Of a stretch of 64,000 bases of DNA, positions 46,201-56,800 are shown in pieces. Origin of the DNA: Gerris lacustris. Its lineage: Eukaryota; Arthropoda; Insecta; Hemiptera; Gerridae. Within the stretch, counting starts at the first letter, position 1. Each line of letters opens with the position of its first letter. Location of the stretch: NCBI GenBank assembly GCA_951217055.1, contig OX578279.1, positions 29,724,173-29,788,172 of the forward strand, read 5' to 3'. The notes beneath the pieces were generated by a model that had not been told where the DNA came from, did no database searches, and worked only from the letters and a program-made list of their open reading frames with translations. A program made the position numbers and the translations under genes.

Positions 46201-46381
46201 TGCCACTACACCAATTTCATGTCGTACACATGAAACTATGACTGAACATTTACTAAAAAACAATTACTTTGAATTTAATTTTGCTTTTGTTTGTTTTTAG
46301 CCCCTCATTAGATTGTATGACATTCCTGATAACACTTTTGATTCGGAGAACGAAGATGGGGATGATGATGACGCCTTGTAG
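37238..46381 (+). CDS. eIF3d: eukaryotic translation initiation factor 3 subunit D, complete
   Basis: Exons: 37238-37393, 41261-41306, 41484-41655, 42413-42613, 44077-44209, 44314-44461, 44599-44729, 45195-45407, 45540-45682, 45922-46114 and 46301-46381. All borders are GT-AG with continuous phase, giving 538 aa (human 548). eIF3d is a peripheral eIF3 subunit that can bind the mRNA 5' cap directly. The N-terminus has [19 protein letters not shown]; an RG-rich segment ([20 protein letters not shown]) crosses exons 3-4; the cap-binding domain includes [54 protein letters not shown] and NAWGILRC. The acidic tail ([11 protein letters not shown]) is shorter than in human. AATAAA lies at 46558. The long first intron holds a Merlin transposon and LINE debris. 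Confidence 0.97.
38232..39245 (+). CDS. Merlin / IS1595-like (ISXO2-type) DDE transposase, intact ORF
   Basis: A 337-codon uninterrupted ORF. The more likely start is the second Met (residue 31, 38322, [10 protein letters not shown]), because the preceding residues are hydrophobic and unlike the family. A zinc ribbon (C69-x2-C72 and C92-x3-C96) leads to a helix-turn-helix-like region ([20 protein letters not shown]) and the DDE core: IDES (Asp179), [10 protein letters not shown] (Asp240) and [14 protein letters not shown] (Glu277). This order is diagnostic of the IS1595-Merlin group of cut-and-paste transposases. The frame is open and all catalytic residues are present, so the copy is young or recently active. 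Antisense ORFs over it are shadows. GC content is higher than in host exons. Confidence 0.9.
   Translation: MPFSARFSLQVLRSRVIFFVFVFHFLLSSAMEGELVLNNGFFYRLRQSGADKVVEFCTNAGLISPSYKCPTCGRAMLLVKRGDVSDGLQWRCKPDCSHDIRRSIRRGSWFSMSRLSMIEVLLITQYWIYKMPAESICVELNVSANTVTDWMSFCREVCMMACLNDCNVIGGEGKIVEIDESKFGKRKFNRGKRVEGKWVFGGIERGSDNCFFRVVEDRGRSTLLAIIKEYIRPGTTIISDCWKAYDCLQDEGYQHLSVNHSLHFKDPESGAHTNTIEGTWGAIKRQLTSRRCKGFDEYLYEYIWRRKMSTQKEHMMAAFLQAIRQIYPPDTGDVLDE
39288..39540 (+). repeat. two ~120-bp direct repeats with GC hairpins
   Basis: GACCTCTACCTGG followed by TATACACAGGAGGGTTGTTT and AATGAGCG occurs at about 39305-39410 and again at about 39440-39530. Each copy has a GCACCGC(GA/TA)GCGGTGC hairpin. They follow directly after the Merlin stop codon and may be 3'-UTR or terminator structures, or subterminal transposase sites. 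Confidence 0.7.
39650..39745. repeat. ~95-bp imperfect palindrome
   Basis: Centred on the perfect palindrome GAGAGTATCGATACTCTC (about 39692-39709), with flanking arms CCGCCACCTGCC...CCCCACCCTC mirrored by GAGGGTGGGGG...GGCAGGTGGTGG. It could be two element ends head-to-head or a cruciform-forming terminus. Confidence 0.7.
39990..40880 (-). mobile_element. decayed non-LTR retrotransposon (APE endonuclease region)
   Basis: The minus-strand ORF 40764-40462 encodes the endonuclease core: [20 protein letters not shown], then [15 protein letters not shown] and KVIDISLC, diagnostic of APE-type LINE endonucleases. The next ORF (40391-40158) continues into the post-endonuclease linker ([22 protein letters not shown]). 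Frameshifts separate them and no RT is found, so it is a fragment. Confidence 0.75.
41879..42210 (+). repeat. three 120-bp tandem repeats in eIF3d intron 3
   Basis: Units start at 41879, 41999 and 42118 (AACTATGCAGGAGGTTAACA), the last incomplete. They are nearly identical, so the array is recent. The element is purely intronic, between exons 3 and 4. Confidence 0.9.
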
Positions 46382-46599
46382 CAGTTAATTTCTGAAAAGA
46401 ACTTACCTGAGAATCCAAGCTGAGATTGCCCCAAGGAATCCTCTCCTTTATCACCTGAATAATTCAACTCATCTATTCCAAAATTCCTTTCCTTCCAAAT
46501 CACATTTTTTCTTAAATCTAGAACCACCTTCTTCCTCAGCTGATCTAGAAATATCTGAATAAAAAAAAAAGTTTGATTAAGTACTCCATTGTACGTTAT

Positions 46600-49300
46600 C
46601 ATTAATATATAATTATTTACATGTTTTTACTTGTTTTCTTAATAATTTTAAGTTATCTGCTTGGAGTAAAAATTGTTTTATATTATTACCTAGACCTGAG
46701 TTGTCCAGCACCCAACAAAACAAATAATATTCTTTTTATTTACTCTTTTGTTAACTCAATACCAATTTCTATTTATATCAGTATTATTTATAAATTTATC
46801 TTATACAGAAAAATATTATTCTAAACTCAAAATCATATAAAATATACCTTTAATTTATCAAATGGTTTAACTTGGATTTTACTAACATTATTTAAAGGTT
46901 GAATTATTGATCCTGGATTATTATTTCCGTTAATATTAATTTTCCCCAGTACTAAGCAATCATTTTGCCTAAGTATACAAATTAATAATAAAAAAAAAAT
47001 AAAAAAAAAAAAATAGATTATACTCATGTAAATAAATACAACATATTTCACAATATTTTTTTAAAAAACCATTTATAATCCCACTTATTTTAAGTCAGGT
47101 TGATAGGCTTCTTCAGCTGGAGTTATTATAACAATCTAATTTATTATTGAAGACCTGAAGACCACACCTTTAAGGATGTTTGTCCTTAATTGAATTTTGA
47201 GGTTCAACTCTGATTTAAAAATAAATTTAATTAACATATATATCCATATATTATATTATATTATCTTTATATCTTTAATTATGTATTCTTATATATTTAA
47301 ATGTCAGGTAAACAAAATATATTGATAGATAAATAATAAAGAATAATTATCGTAAAAGAAATATAATAATTTACTTATTTTGAAGATAATAATTCCTGTT
47401 GGCTTGGTGGTTTTTAATTTTTCTTTCATTTTAATTCCTGCATCAAAATAAATATATTATTTCAATTTTCAAGCCTACTTTTCTAAATGGGTGGAATAAC
47501 TTAAAATTAATTGATTTGTAAATAATTTAAGAATGTTGGTTTGCTAAATATTTTGCACTGAATTGTCATTTTTGATTAAAGGAGTGTAAAATATACTTGA
47601 TATACTACTCAAACAAATTATGTTTAAAAATCAAATTATATTTTACAGTTATGAACTGTTACAAAACAAAAAGTTATTTAATACTGTAAATAAGTGTACA
47701 AAAGTGGAAAGGGATGAATTATCTTTTAAATAAACGGATAGTCTTTTGCAGTCCAAAGGAATTAAGTTTGCTATTGCATGTGACCGGGATCATATCCCAG
47801 AGCTAGACGAAGATCATGTAAAATTAACTATGCATTTTTTCCTATATTATCATTAAAAATAATAAATAACAGTAGAATTTTAAATATAATAAAATACTGC
47901 ATTTAATAAATTCTTACAAAGAATACAACTACCAAAGTAAGAAATAAATTGAACCAACTTTTGATTCAGAAAAAATATTTTTAAAAAACTCCTGTTTTTA
48001 TAAAGCTACATTCTTTGTGATTATTACAGTTGCACTTTTTTTATATTCCATTTTTCTTGTGAACCTTTTTCATTGTAATTCTGTTAAACATATTGTGGAC
48101 AAATTATTACCTTTCCTACAGTATAATTAGAAGATGAAATTAATTAAAATTTCTATTAAACTATTATCAATTTAATGAATTAGGTGTATAAAATTTATGT
48201 ATTCAAGAGCTTAAAAAAATGTTATATCTGTAAGTTATAAATATTTTTTTTATTTTTTGTCTGCTTAGTTATCATTTGAAATAATTAGTATTCTAGAGAA
48301 GAATGGAAAAATCATTTTTCATATTGGTGTTAATTAAAATATTATATTTTCATTATGTGGAAAAAATTTTCAATATCTTTCTACTAATACATATAAGTAT
48401 GAAAAAATCTTACTTTTATTTATTTTCTGTTACCATTGATATATTTAGTTATATACTCTATTCTCTATTTTGAATGCCACAAATTGAATTCTGTGACAGC
48501 CGAAAAAGGAAAAATAAGTAGGTGGATTTATCTCATCCTCTAAGATTCATCCATTTCTACGTTCACACATCGCTGCTAGTTCAAAGCGTTGTGTGAATGG
48601 AGAACTATGGATCTCACTCCACCAAAAATACGTGATTGGAACGGGGCATCGAATTCAAAACGCTCGTATGAACTGGTCGTGGGGGGGATCAAGATATCAG
48701 GTTATTTTACTCTTTTCCACTTTTTTAGTTGTTTGTTTTCGTGAGCTTCCCTTTCTTTTTTTTCATTTTTAAAAACTGCAAAAAATTAATACTGTAAAAA
48801 GTAAATAAGTTAAATGTAATAACTTATTTTACTCGTGATGTCACTGTTATTATTTTTTCTTGTGTGAACATGTATCGTTTTAAAAACTAATCGAATCCAA
48901 AACCGCTTTCATAACGATATGTGAACGTAATACCTACATGTTTATTAGGTATATTTATATAAATATGCATGTATGACATTGGCATACGCAGTAAGACAAT
49001 GAGAAGACAATTTGCTTTGTTTTAGGATTAAATTAAATCTTTCTTCTTAGTTCTTTTACGAGCCATCCCAAAACTTTATAGTGTTTTTTTTATTTATTTT
49101 TTTTTAGTTAAATTAGAGCATGACCAAGTTTTAGTTAATTCACATAATTTTGTAACATAGAGATGAAATAAACTCTTCAGTTGCAATCAAGTTTATTTAT
49201 TCGAGTACCATAGTCATGGTTAATGCTAAAGCAGCGACTCCAGGATTTGAGACCTTCTTTAATATATTTTATCTACGATTGATATGAAATATAAACATTT
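46600..49300. other. intergenic AT-rich DNA with one orphan exon-like segment
   Basis: Nothing gene-like is visible apart from 47752-47817. The latter is an open 22-codon block (IKFAIACDRDHIPELDEDH) preceded by TCTTTTGCAG and followed by GTAAAATT, in the phase that would join eIF3d exon 10. It may be an alternative 3' exon or chance. 48540-48700 is GC-richer, with CGTTCACACA/TGTGTGAA inverted motifs. Confidence 0.3.
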
Positions 49301-49396
49301 TAGTTTAGATGTGTAGAAAGTGATTCTTTACGTACTTTATTCATAGTTCCTCTTTTTTTCCACCCTAGTGCAGTAAAAAAGAAGAATTCTTCACCA

Positions 49397-50021
49397 CAAT
49401 GTTTCCCAACCCTATGGTCGCGACCCAAAATAGGGTCAGGAAAAAATATTTTAGGGTCACGAAACATCTTTGAATTAAAGAGACATAAATTAAAAAATAC
49501 ATATGTGCTTTCCAAAAAACATAATATATAAATAAGTTCAAGGATAGATAGATGTGTATTTAAATTTAATTTAATAAAGTAAAAATTATAAAATTCTTTT
49601 GATAAATCCGAAAGGAATGTTGCATTGTAATAGGAAAAGATAAAAACAAATTCTTGAAAGGCTGGCAAAAATAAGCTTTAATCTCTTATCTTTAAACCTC
49701 TGACAAAGGGTCGTCAGCCCGCTAACATGGGTTTAGGAATTATAAAAAAATACACATAAAAAAATGAACAAGATCAAGTAATGGCATTAAATTATGTTCA
49801 GTATGCTCAGTTTTTTAAAATAAACTAATAAATCAGCCTAACACTTCCTCCAATAATCCTAATCCAGTAATGATTTTTAGTAGCATATGGCTTTTGGCGC
49901 CATGTATATCCCTTCAATCTTTAGGGTATGCAAATGCAACACACCTGGTATATGGTAGGGTCGCGAAATTGTTGAGGAGATATTTATAGGGTCGCAGCAT
50001 AAAAAAGGTTGGGAAACGCTG
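49397..50021. mobile_element. hAT-like non-autonomous element (625 bp)
   Basis: The ends are CAATGTTTCCCAACC and, reversed, CAGCGTTTCCCAACC, a terminus type common in hAT elements. The flanking 8-mers CTTCACCA and CTTCACCT differ at one base. The uninterrupted CTTCACCT exists in the sister repeat at 29142-29149. Internal motif GGGTCGC recurs near both ends. No transposase. Confidence 0.8.
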
Positions 50022-50126
50022 CTTCACCTTATCGCACAATTAGCGAGTTTGTTTACATTTAACAAAACTAATTTGCTGTTTGTTTAATTAAAGTAACTGT
50101 TTATATCAAGCTTTTAGAGAAAAGCA

Positions 50127-50291
50127 ATGAGTGATTTATGTCGTTATAACGAAAATGAGGAGAATAATAGGCCTCCCAAAATAATTAATTCAGCACAAAA
50201 TACATCTAATGAATTTGTCATCTTTATCAAAAGAGAAATACAAACTTACATACAGGAAGTTATTAAATATTTTTTTCTGTATTTATTATAA
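50127..50291 (+). CDS. small ORF of 54 codons inside repeat family B
   Basis: ATG (50127) MSDLCRYNENEENNRPPKII, continuing hydrophilic and then ending in KYFFLYLL with TAA at 50289-50291. It is hydrophilic and Asn/Glu-rich at the N-terminus with a hydrophobic tail. No homologue is recognised. It could be a captured first exon or a chance ORF; the 29-kb copy lacks it. Confidence 0.25.
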   Translation: MSDLCRYNENEENNRPPKIINSAQNTSNEFVIFIKREIQTYIQEVIKYFFLYLL

Positions 50292-50810
50292 AAATCCAAC
50301 AATCGTAGATAAAGTACGATACGCAACTCATGCGAAAATTCCATTTTGCTTTGTCCTTGTGTGGTTTTACTACCCTCACTGTCGCTCGGGTCCAAACTCC
50401 ACACTTGCATGCAAAATGCAACTTTCCGCACTAGACGCGCAATGTACTATTATATGATTACTAGCTGAATTTCGATAGGTTTTTGTTTATAATCTAACAC
50501 CAAGAAACATAAAATTATTTTGCCAAGCAAGAATATCTCTTTATACCTTTATTCTTATCGTTTTTGGTGAATCCTTTTGTATTAAGATAACTAGTGAAAA
50601 TATGAAAAAATTGAACATTGTTTATGTCATGTTCATCATTGCTTTATGTAATTGATGCAGTAATAATTAAAAAGTATAAATCAAAATTCAAGTTTTAAAC
50701 ATTTATTGATTAATTAATCTCTTTTTTCTCAATTAAACTTGGGTTTTCTTGTTTTAATCCATTCCTTACATTTTATTGTAAGCTTTTAAAATTTCTTAGC
50801 TCCATTCTCC

Positions 50811-53800
50811 TTAGGTTTCTGATTGCCCATCTTGTTTACATACTTTTGGGGTTGTGTTTACTTTGTTTCCAGTAGTGCAACCTACGTATCCAATTACCTC
50901 AATTTGCTCGTCTTCTTGGTGAATTTCTTTGATGGCACTTGCTCTCATTGAATTAAGAACATTTTCTTTTACCTTCGGTTTGCTAAGAACAAAAATATGA
51001 TGACTTCAAATAGTATTTTTAGATATCTTAGTCTATGCTTGTGTAGGAAGTCTTGAGGATTTTTTTGGAATGTCAGAAGGGCTAAACAAACAAGAGCATG
51101 TTGTGACGGGGATTTGGTGAGTGTGCTAAAGTAAACTTGTTATGTGTTGTATTTATTTACTGGCAAGATTCTATATGTGATGTTACTGTATTAAGCGTAC
51201 ACCTCCAGAGCTAAGACTGGACTCCTTCTGTGACTATGCGAGAGCATAATAGTCTAATAGATTCTTGGTGGAGGGAAAGCACCACTAGACAGAAATTTGA
51301 GCCTTTGCTAGCCTAAGGTCTAAATTGCTTTCCGAGAATATTATATACTTGGCTTCCACGTTACAATGTAACTTAAGGGAGGATAGGCATTGCAGGAATC
51401 TAGAGTCTGTGGGGTCATGACTAAAACATGAGCAAATAAACTACTGAGACAATGATGTTAGGATAAGCTGGTTTCAAAAGAGGAACTATTAGTAGACCTT
51501 CTAAAATTTAATTTTAACAAGCATGTTAATTTCAGATTTAGAGGGGTTTTTCTAATAAAAATTAATATAAATAATTTTTCAACAAAACAAAGGAAGTCAC
51601 TTAATTTAACGTGAGTATTAAGTTTCACATACCTTTCATTATCTCGTTGTTCTACTCTCATTTGGATACCATTAATATGCTGTTTGATAGTTTGCTGAGT
51701 AGCAATGTTGCAATATTGGATGCCTTGAATTAAATGTTTTTCTTTAATAAATCCTAAAAAATTATCTCCATCACTCCATGCTAGTGGTCTGTTATCACAT
51801 TCATCAAAATTTTCTACTCCAGTTATATCTTCTTCATCTATGGCTCCTGGTGTCATGAGGTATGCCATTAACTTATCAAATGTTTCTATAGGTGATTTGA
51901 TTAAACTTGAAATTAATTCTTGTCCTTTACAAATGTGAACAGTTTCCGTATTTCCAGAAAAGCTGTAAGTGAAACACATTTTAATAATTGATAAACTTGA
52001 GGAATAAGAGCGTTGATGAGGTTCATCTTAATGAATACAAAGAAACTGTCTCTCCACGCAAAATAATATTTGTTTAGATGATCTTAGTGTACCCTATTGT
52101 AATTCTCATAAGGAGGGATCCATATAGGAGAAGGAGTATCTATCAACAGGGTACGCTACCAAATAGCTTATTTTCAATTTATTACTGATATTTGTGTTAG
52201 AAAGTAAATGTGTTTTGATTTTTAGTTTTTTGTAAAAATAATTAAGGTTATTAAGGTAGAAGTTATTGTTATCAAAGATTATTATGATGACAAAATCATC
52301 AAGAGTGATGATAATATGGACAGCACAAAGCAAATTTGTGAATTCACTGTTAGCAGACACATAAAATTAGATAGATAGTGTGTCTACGAAATTTCAACTA
52401 GACTTGAAAATGACCTGTGAGGTCGAAACGTTGCCTACTTGAACTAGAGAGTTACTTTTTTACCCACTTCAGGATCCAACCACGAATATATGGAATACTT
52501 GTTTATTTATCAAAGCAGCTTTCTTTTTTTAGGGTCCGCAGGCAAAACCAAGGACCCTTATATTTTCCTGCATGTGTCTGTCCGTCCGTCTAGTCACCTG
52601 CTCTCACGGCTACACCTTTCGTCCGATCACTTTAAAATTTGGCATGTATGTGTCTTGTACCTACTCACATATTTTAAAAATATAGCGACTTAAAAAAATA
52701 ATTTTCAAAAAAATTAGGGTAAAAAAACTTAAGGGTTGACATTTTTTTATTTTTTTTTGACACCGTGAGGGGTATCATATGAAAGGGTATGTCGAGCTGA
52801 TTACAAATATACATAATTCTTTGGTTATAGGGCAACCAAACTTACTTTACTTTGATAGGGCAAGCGTAGGCAAGTTTGAAGTGGGTGTGAAACGTGTCAC
52901 ACCCCCCTCTATCTCGCTTATGTGAAGTGCCAAAAATCTGAAAAAATTCCTGGACATTCTTCGACCAAAAGTGAAGATACCACTTTTTGGAAATTTCAAA
53001 AAAAAAAAAATTTTTATTGACAAAATACGGTTTTCTTTTATGGTCTTTTCGATGTATTTATATGGTTGTAGTCCGGTTGCCTATCCTCCCTTATGTCTGA
53101 GACTAATGTAAGGCTGATCCTAATAGATGCTTCAGCTAGGGTTCTAATCAGAGCTTCAGCGGGGAAAGCTTCCTCGCTCATTAAGACTTTTAGCTCCTGC
53201 TCTGCATTGACTTCTAATAATTTTTAAGTTCTCCTGTGAGTCCTTTCTTGGCAAAATGGAGGAGCCCGATTTTATGCTGAGCTTGCATGTGTTTTTTAAT
53301 GAAATGCTGGTTAAATCTACTGTTAGGAAGGAAGTTGTAGGTGTTTCTCCGCTCTGGTTTTGAAATTGTGATTATATACAGGGTGACCCACAAAATTTTT
53401 CAAAAATGCCTAATATCTCAAAATCTAAATGAGATAGTGAAATTGAGCTAAGGAACAATTTTAAAGAGCACAATAAAAACCTTCCAAAGTCACTCATTTA
53501 TTTCCAAATTATCAGCTGCTAAGCATCTTTAAAGTCCTGTTACATTTGAATATTTAAAATTCAACCACAAATTTACAGAGCTTTCTACTCTTAATTGAGG
53601 GGTGTTAGAAGTGTGGCGATATCAGGAAAAACTTCTGCTTTTCATAATTGATTATATTTCTATATATCGATATTCTATTATTTCTGTATATCAACTCTAT
53701 CGTGGCTAAAGCTATTAAGCGCCTTAGGTCTTTTCCGGAAAATCAGTTATCTTTCTCTTAAATGTTTCTATAGTCTATATATTTCCCTTGTCAGACCTCT

Positions 53801-56800
53801 CCTGGAATACACTGAGCCAGTCTGGAACAATCTTACTTTGATCCGTTCGGATCAAATTGAGAAAGTCCAGCGGCTTTTCGTGCGAGTCTGCTATCTCAGA
53901 TACCATTACAATAGGTTATACTTCTCATAGGAGTATTTATCTGAGCGATGGAGCTTTCACCTTTACGTCTGAGGAGGACAACCTACGAGATCATCTACCC
54001 CTAATCAAGTTGTTGTTCTACCTGTGGGACATCGGGTTAGTAGATTTGCTTATACTAGGGAGATTTCGGACATGTGTCCCCTCGTCCACTGTGTTTGTAG
54101 CATTAATTCAATTTGTCCTCGACTCAATAATGTCTCTCTATCCGAATTGACTAATTTAAGATCCATTCTACCTCTCATTTCCTAATTACAGAGTTCTGAA
54201 TTAGTTGTAGCTTCATTTGAGCGCTTATCTAGTGGCTGCTTTGCAGCTGAATAAGGCTCATTAAAATAAATTTAAAAAAAATAAAAAATAAGCTTTCAAA
54301 TGGTATAATTAAAGTTTATGATCAACGGACTACTTTTTGAACTGTAGTGGATTGAATGTTACCAGGCGTAACATTTTTTGGTCAGGATCATAACCAATTC
54401 TTGTACAAATGAGAACAAGGTTTTCCTGAACGAAACCAAAACACTTCGAGTTTGTTGAAAAAACAAATGAAATATTTTATAAATATGTATCTGTTAAATG
54501 TCAGATTATTTATTATTAATATTTTTATATTTTGATGTGTGTTAAGAAAAAAAAAAAAAAATCTTTGCTCAGATAAAAAGTATTACAGAGTCTTCTCATG
54601 GTATCATTAACAGGGTTCTTATAGGAAATTTGACGCTGAACAAAAAGTTCCTACTAACATGGATCCGGAACAGCTTCATTTTCGTGACATTCACAAAAAA
54701 ACATCACTTTTGGACGTTTTTTCTTATAATTCTCAAATATGTTATTAAATAATAACTTTTATGTTGATAAATAAACAAGTATTATTTTACGTGGAGAGAC
54801 AATTTCTTTGTATTCATTATATAACTTGGTTTTTTCAAAAATAGGCTGTAACCTAGAAGCAGGTGGTTAGTTAAATAGGTATTACTTCTACAGGTCCTAA
54901 ACTGTGAATTGTATCCTTATGTTTACCCTGATCAATATTTGCTTCCATTGCTAAACTAAAAGCATTTGTAAGGATGGTTAATTATTGTGATAATGTTTTA
55001 AAAACAGAACACACAAATTAGCTGAACAGTAAATCAATATAAATTAAATGGAGGCAATTTTTTTGTCAGCATTGAGCTAAAAGCCTTTTATGTAGTGAAA
55101 AGTGGACATCATTTTCAGGGCAGTAGTGAAATAACTCCTTAGTACCTCACAGGGTTTCTAAATGGTAACAGTTGTAGGTAACACTTAACTTTCAGCTGAT
55201 TTGCTTTAAGCGTTAGTGTACCAGAAAGGGTCCATTTTAATCCTTAAAATTCAGTGTCTCTTTAACAACATATTTAACAGTGCTACCTTTAACCAAAACA
55301 TTTTAGCCAGAATCCTAAATCTCTCTCATAAACTGCTATTTCTTATTCTTATCCTTTGTTGTTTTCTCAGGCATAAATGCCTGCCACTTTAGTAGAAATC
55401 CTGTTCTATAAATAATAATAAAATTATTCCTCTAGGTGTTTTTATTCTACGAGTAAGCATATTCTGTTACCTAGCATTTGGAACAGATGTCCTTGGTATT
55501 GATGGCTTAAAATTCTGATCAGAGATGAAAGTAGTTTTTACATTGCTCTTCATTCTTTCATTAGCACCTGATTTATATTTAGATTTGCCTATAACAAAAC
55601 AATTTTGGATAATAAAATAAAATTGGTAGTTTTGCATTCTCTTGGAAAATAATATAAAAGGTTTCTTTGGATTTCAAAAATTGCTCAAGTAAAGATAATA
55701 AGGGAAAATTTATAAATTTAAGAACAACAATAAATTCTCTTCTGAGCAGAGGTTGTTACAAATTAAACAGACGATGTTACTGCACAAATCTCTAAGGATT
55801 TTCAAATTTTATTAGCAATTGAGGTTTGATTTAATAGTCAAATTTTAAGAAGGTAGCAGCATTTTGAAAGTCTAGATGCTTCTTTCTCAAATACCTTAAT
55901 TAATTTGTTTAATCAAGACCCTACTGATATTACCTTTATGGTATGAATTGACACACCAACTTATAAAGCGTGCAATAATTATAAGTTTTCCTGACTTATA
56001 GGGAATTCTCGGCACACATTTATCCATACGAGTGGACCGAAATTTGGCATACATGTTTAGAAAAATCATAACCAGAGACGAAATTGAGAAATGAATCTAG
56101 CTCCAAATTTGGGTAAGCTACCCCCCAAAAACTGAAAAAAGGTGAAAACTATATATATTTCTCGAAAACTGTTTCGACGATTTTGATTAAAAAATTCTAA
56201 ACTGTAGTCCATAGTTCATGAGAAAATAGCTTTAAACACTGACGGAGAGAGGCTGAATTTGATTCTCTCCCGAGAAGACGTTATTTTTATGATAAATTTG
56301 GATGAAATGTTCATTAATAATTAATCCCAGCGCTGGAGTGTATTTTTCTCTGGATGTTTCCCGTAGTTGTTAATAATTATAATTTGATTTAAATTAAAAT
56401 TTAATCTTTCCGTAGTATGAATACTACCAAAATCGTAAAATATGAATTAATAATTAAATGTACCTTCGAAAACTAATAAATGGTAAACACTGGGCTAAGT
56501 AATTATCAGAGACGGGACGTTTATGACTTTTATTTTTCCATTTCATGACCTTTATTCTATGACTTTTATTATCCTGTTTTATGACGTTTATTTTAGAAAA
56601 CCGGTTGTTTTATGACCTTTTAGCCAAAAGTATGACGTTTATTTTCTGTGAAAATATAGCCATTATGTGAAGCATTTCGTTATTTTCGAGGGAAAAAGTT
56701 CAAAAAAGATTTCAATATTTCATAAATACAAAATATGTTATAAATGATAATAATTAACAGAATGCTTTAACATTGTAAAAAGTAATCGTGTGTTGTTCTA

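Larger units (their letters stand above)
49301..50454 (+). repeat. dispersed repeat family B, longest copy, interrupted by a hAT-like insertion
   Basis: Matches 29075-29394 and (inverted) 2225-2398. It is split at 49396 by the element at 49397-50021 and resumes with CTTCACCTTATCGCACAATT. Beyond GTTTAATTAAAGTAAC it contains a ~190-bp block missing from the 29-kb copy. Confidence 0.8.

Noticed and set aside
52106..52360. 84-aa minus ORF (MSANSEFTNLLCAVHIII)
   Set aside because: AT-rich Asn/Ile/Leu sequence without splice logic to neighbouring exons; possibly retroelement debris near the hammerhead-like core, but no RT motif.
54600..54720. Plus-strand open stretch (YRKFDAEQKVPTNMDPEQLH)
   Set aside because: It looks coding but has no convincing donor, no partner exons and lies in an intron of the minus-strand gene; left as unexplained.
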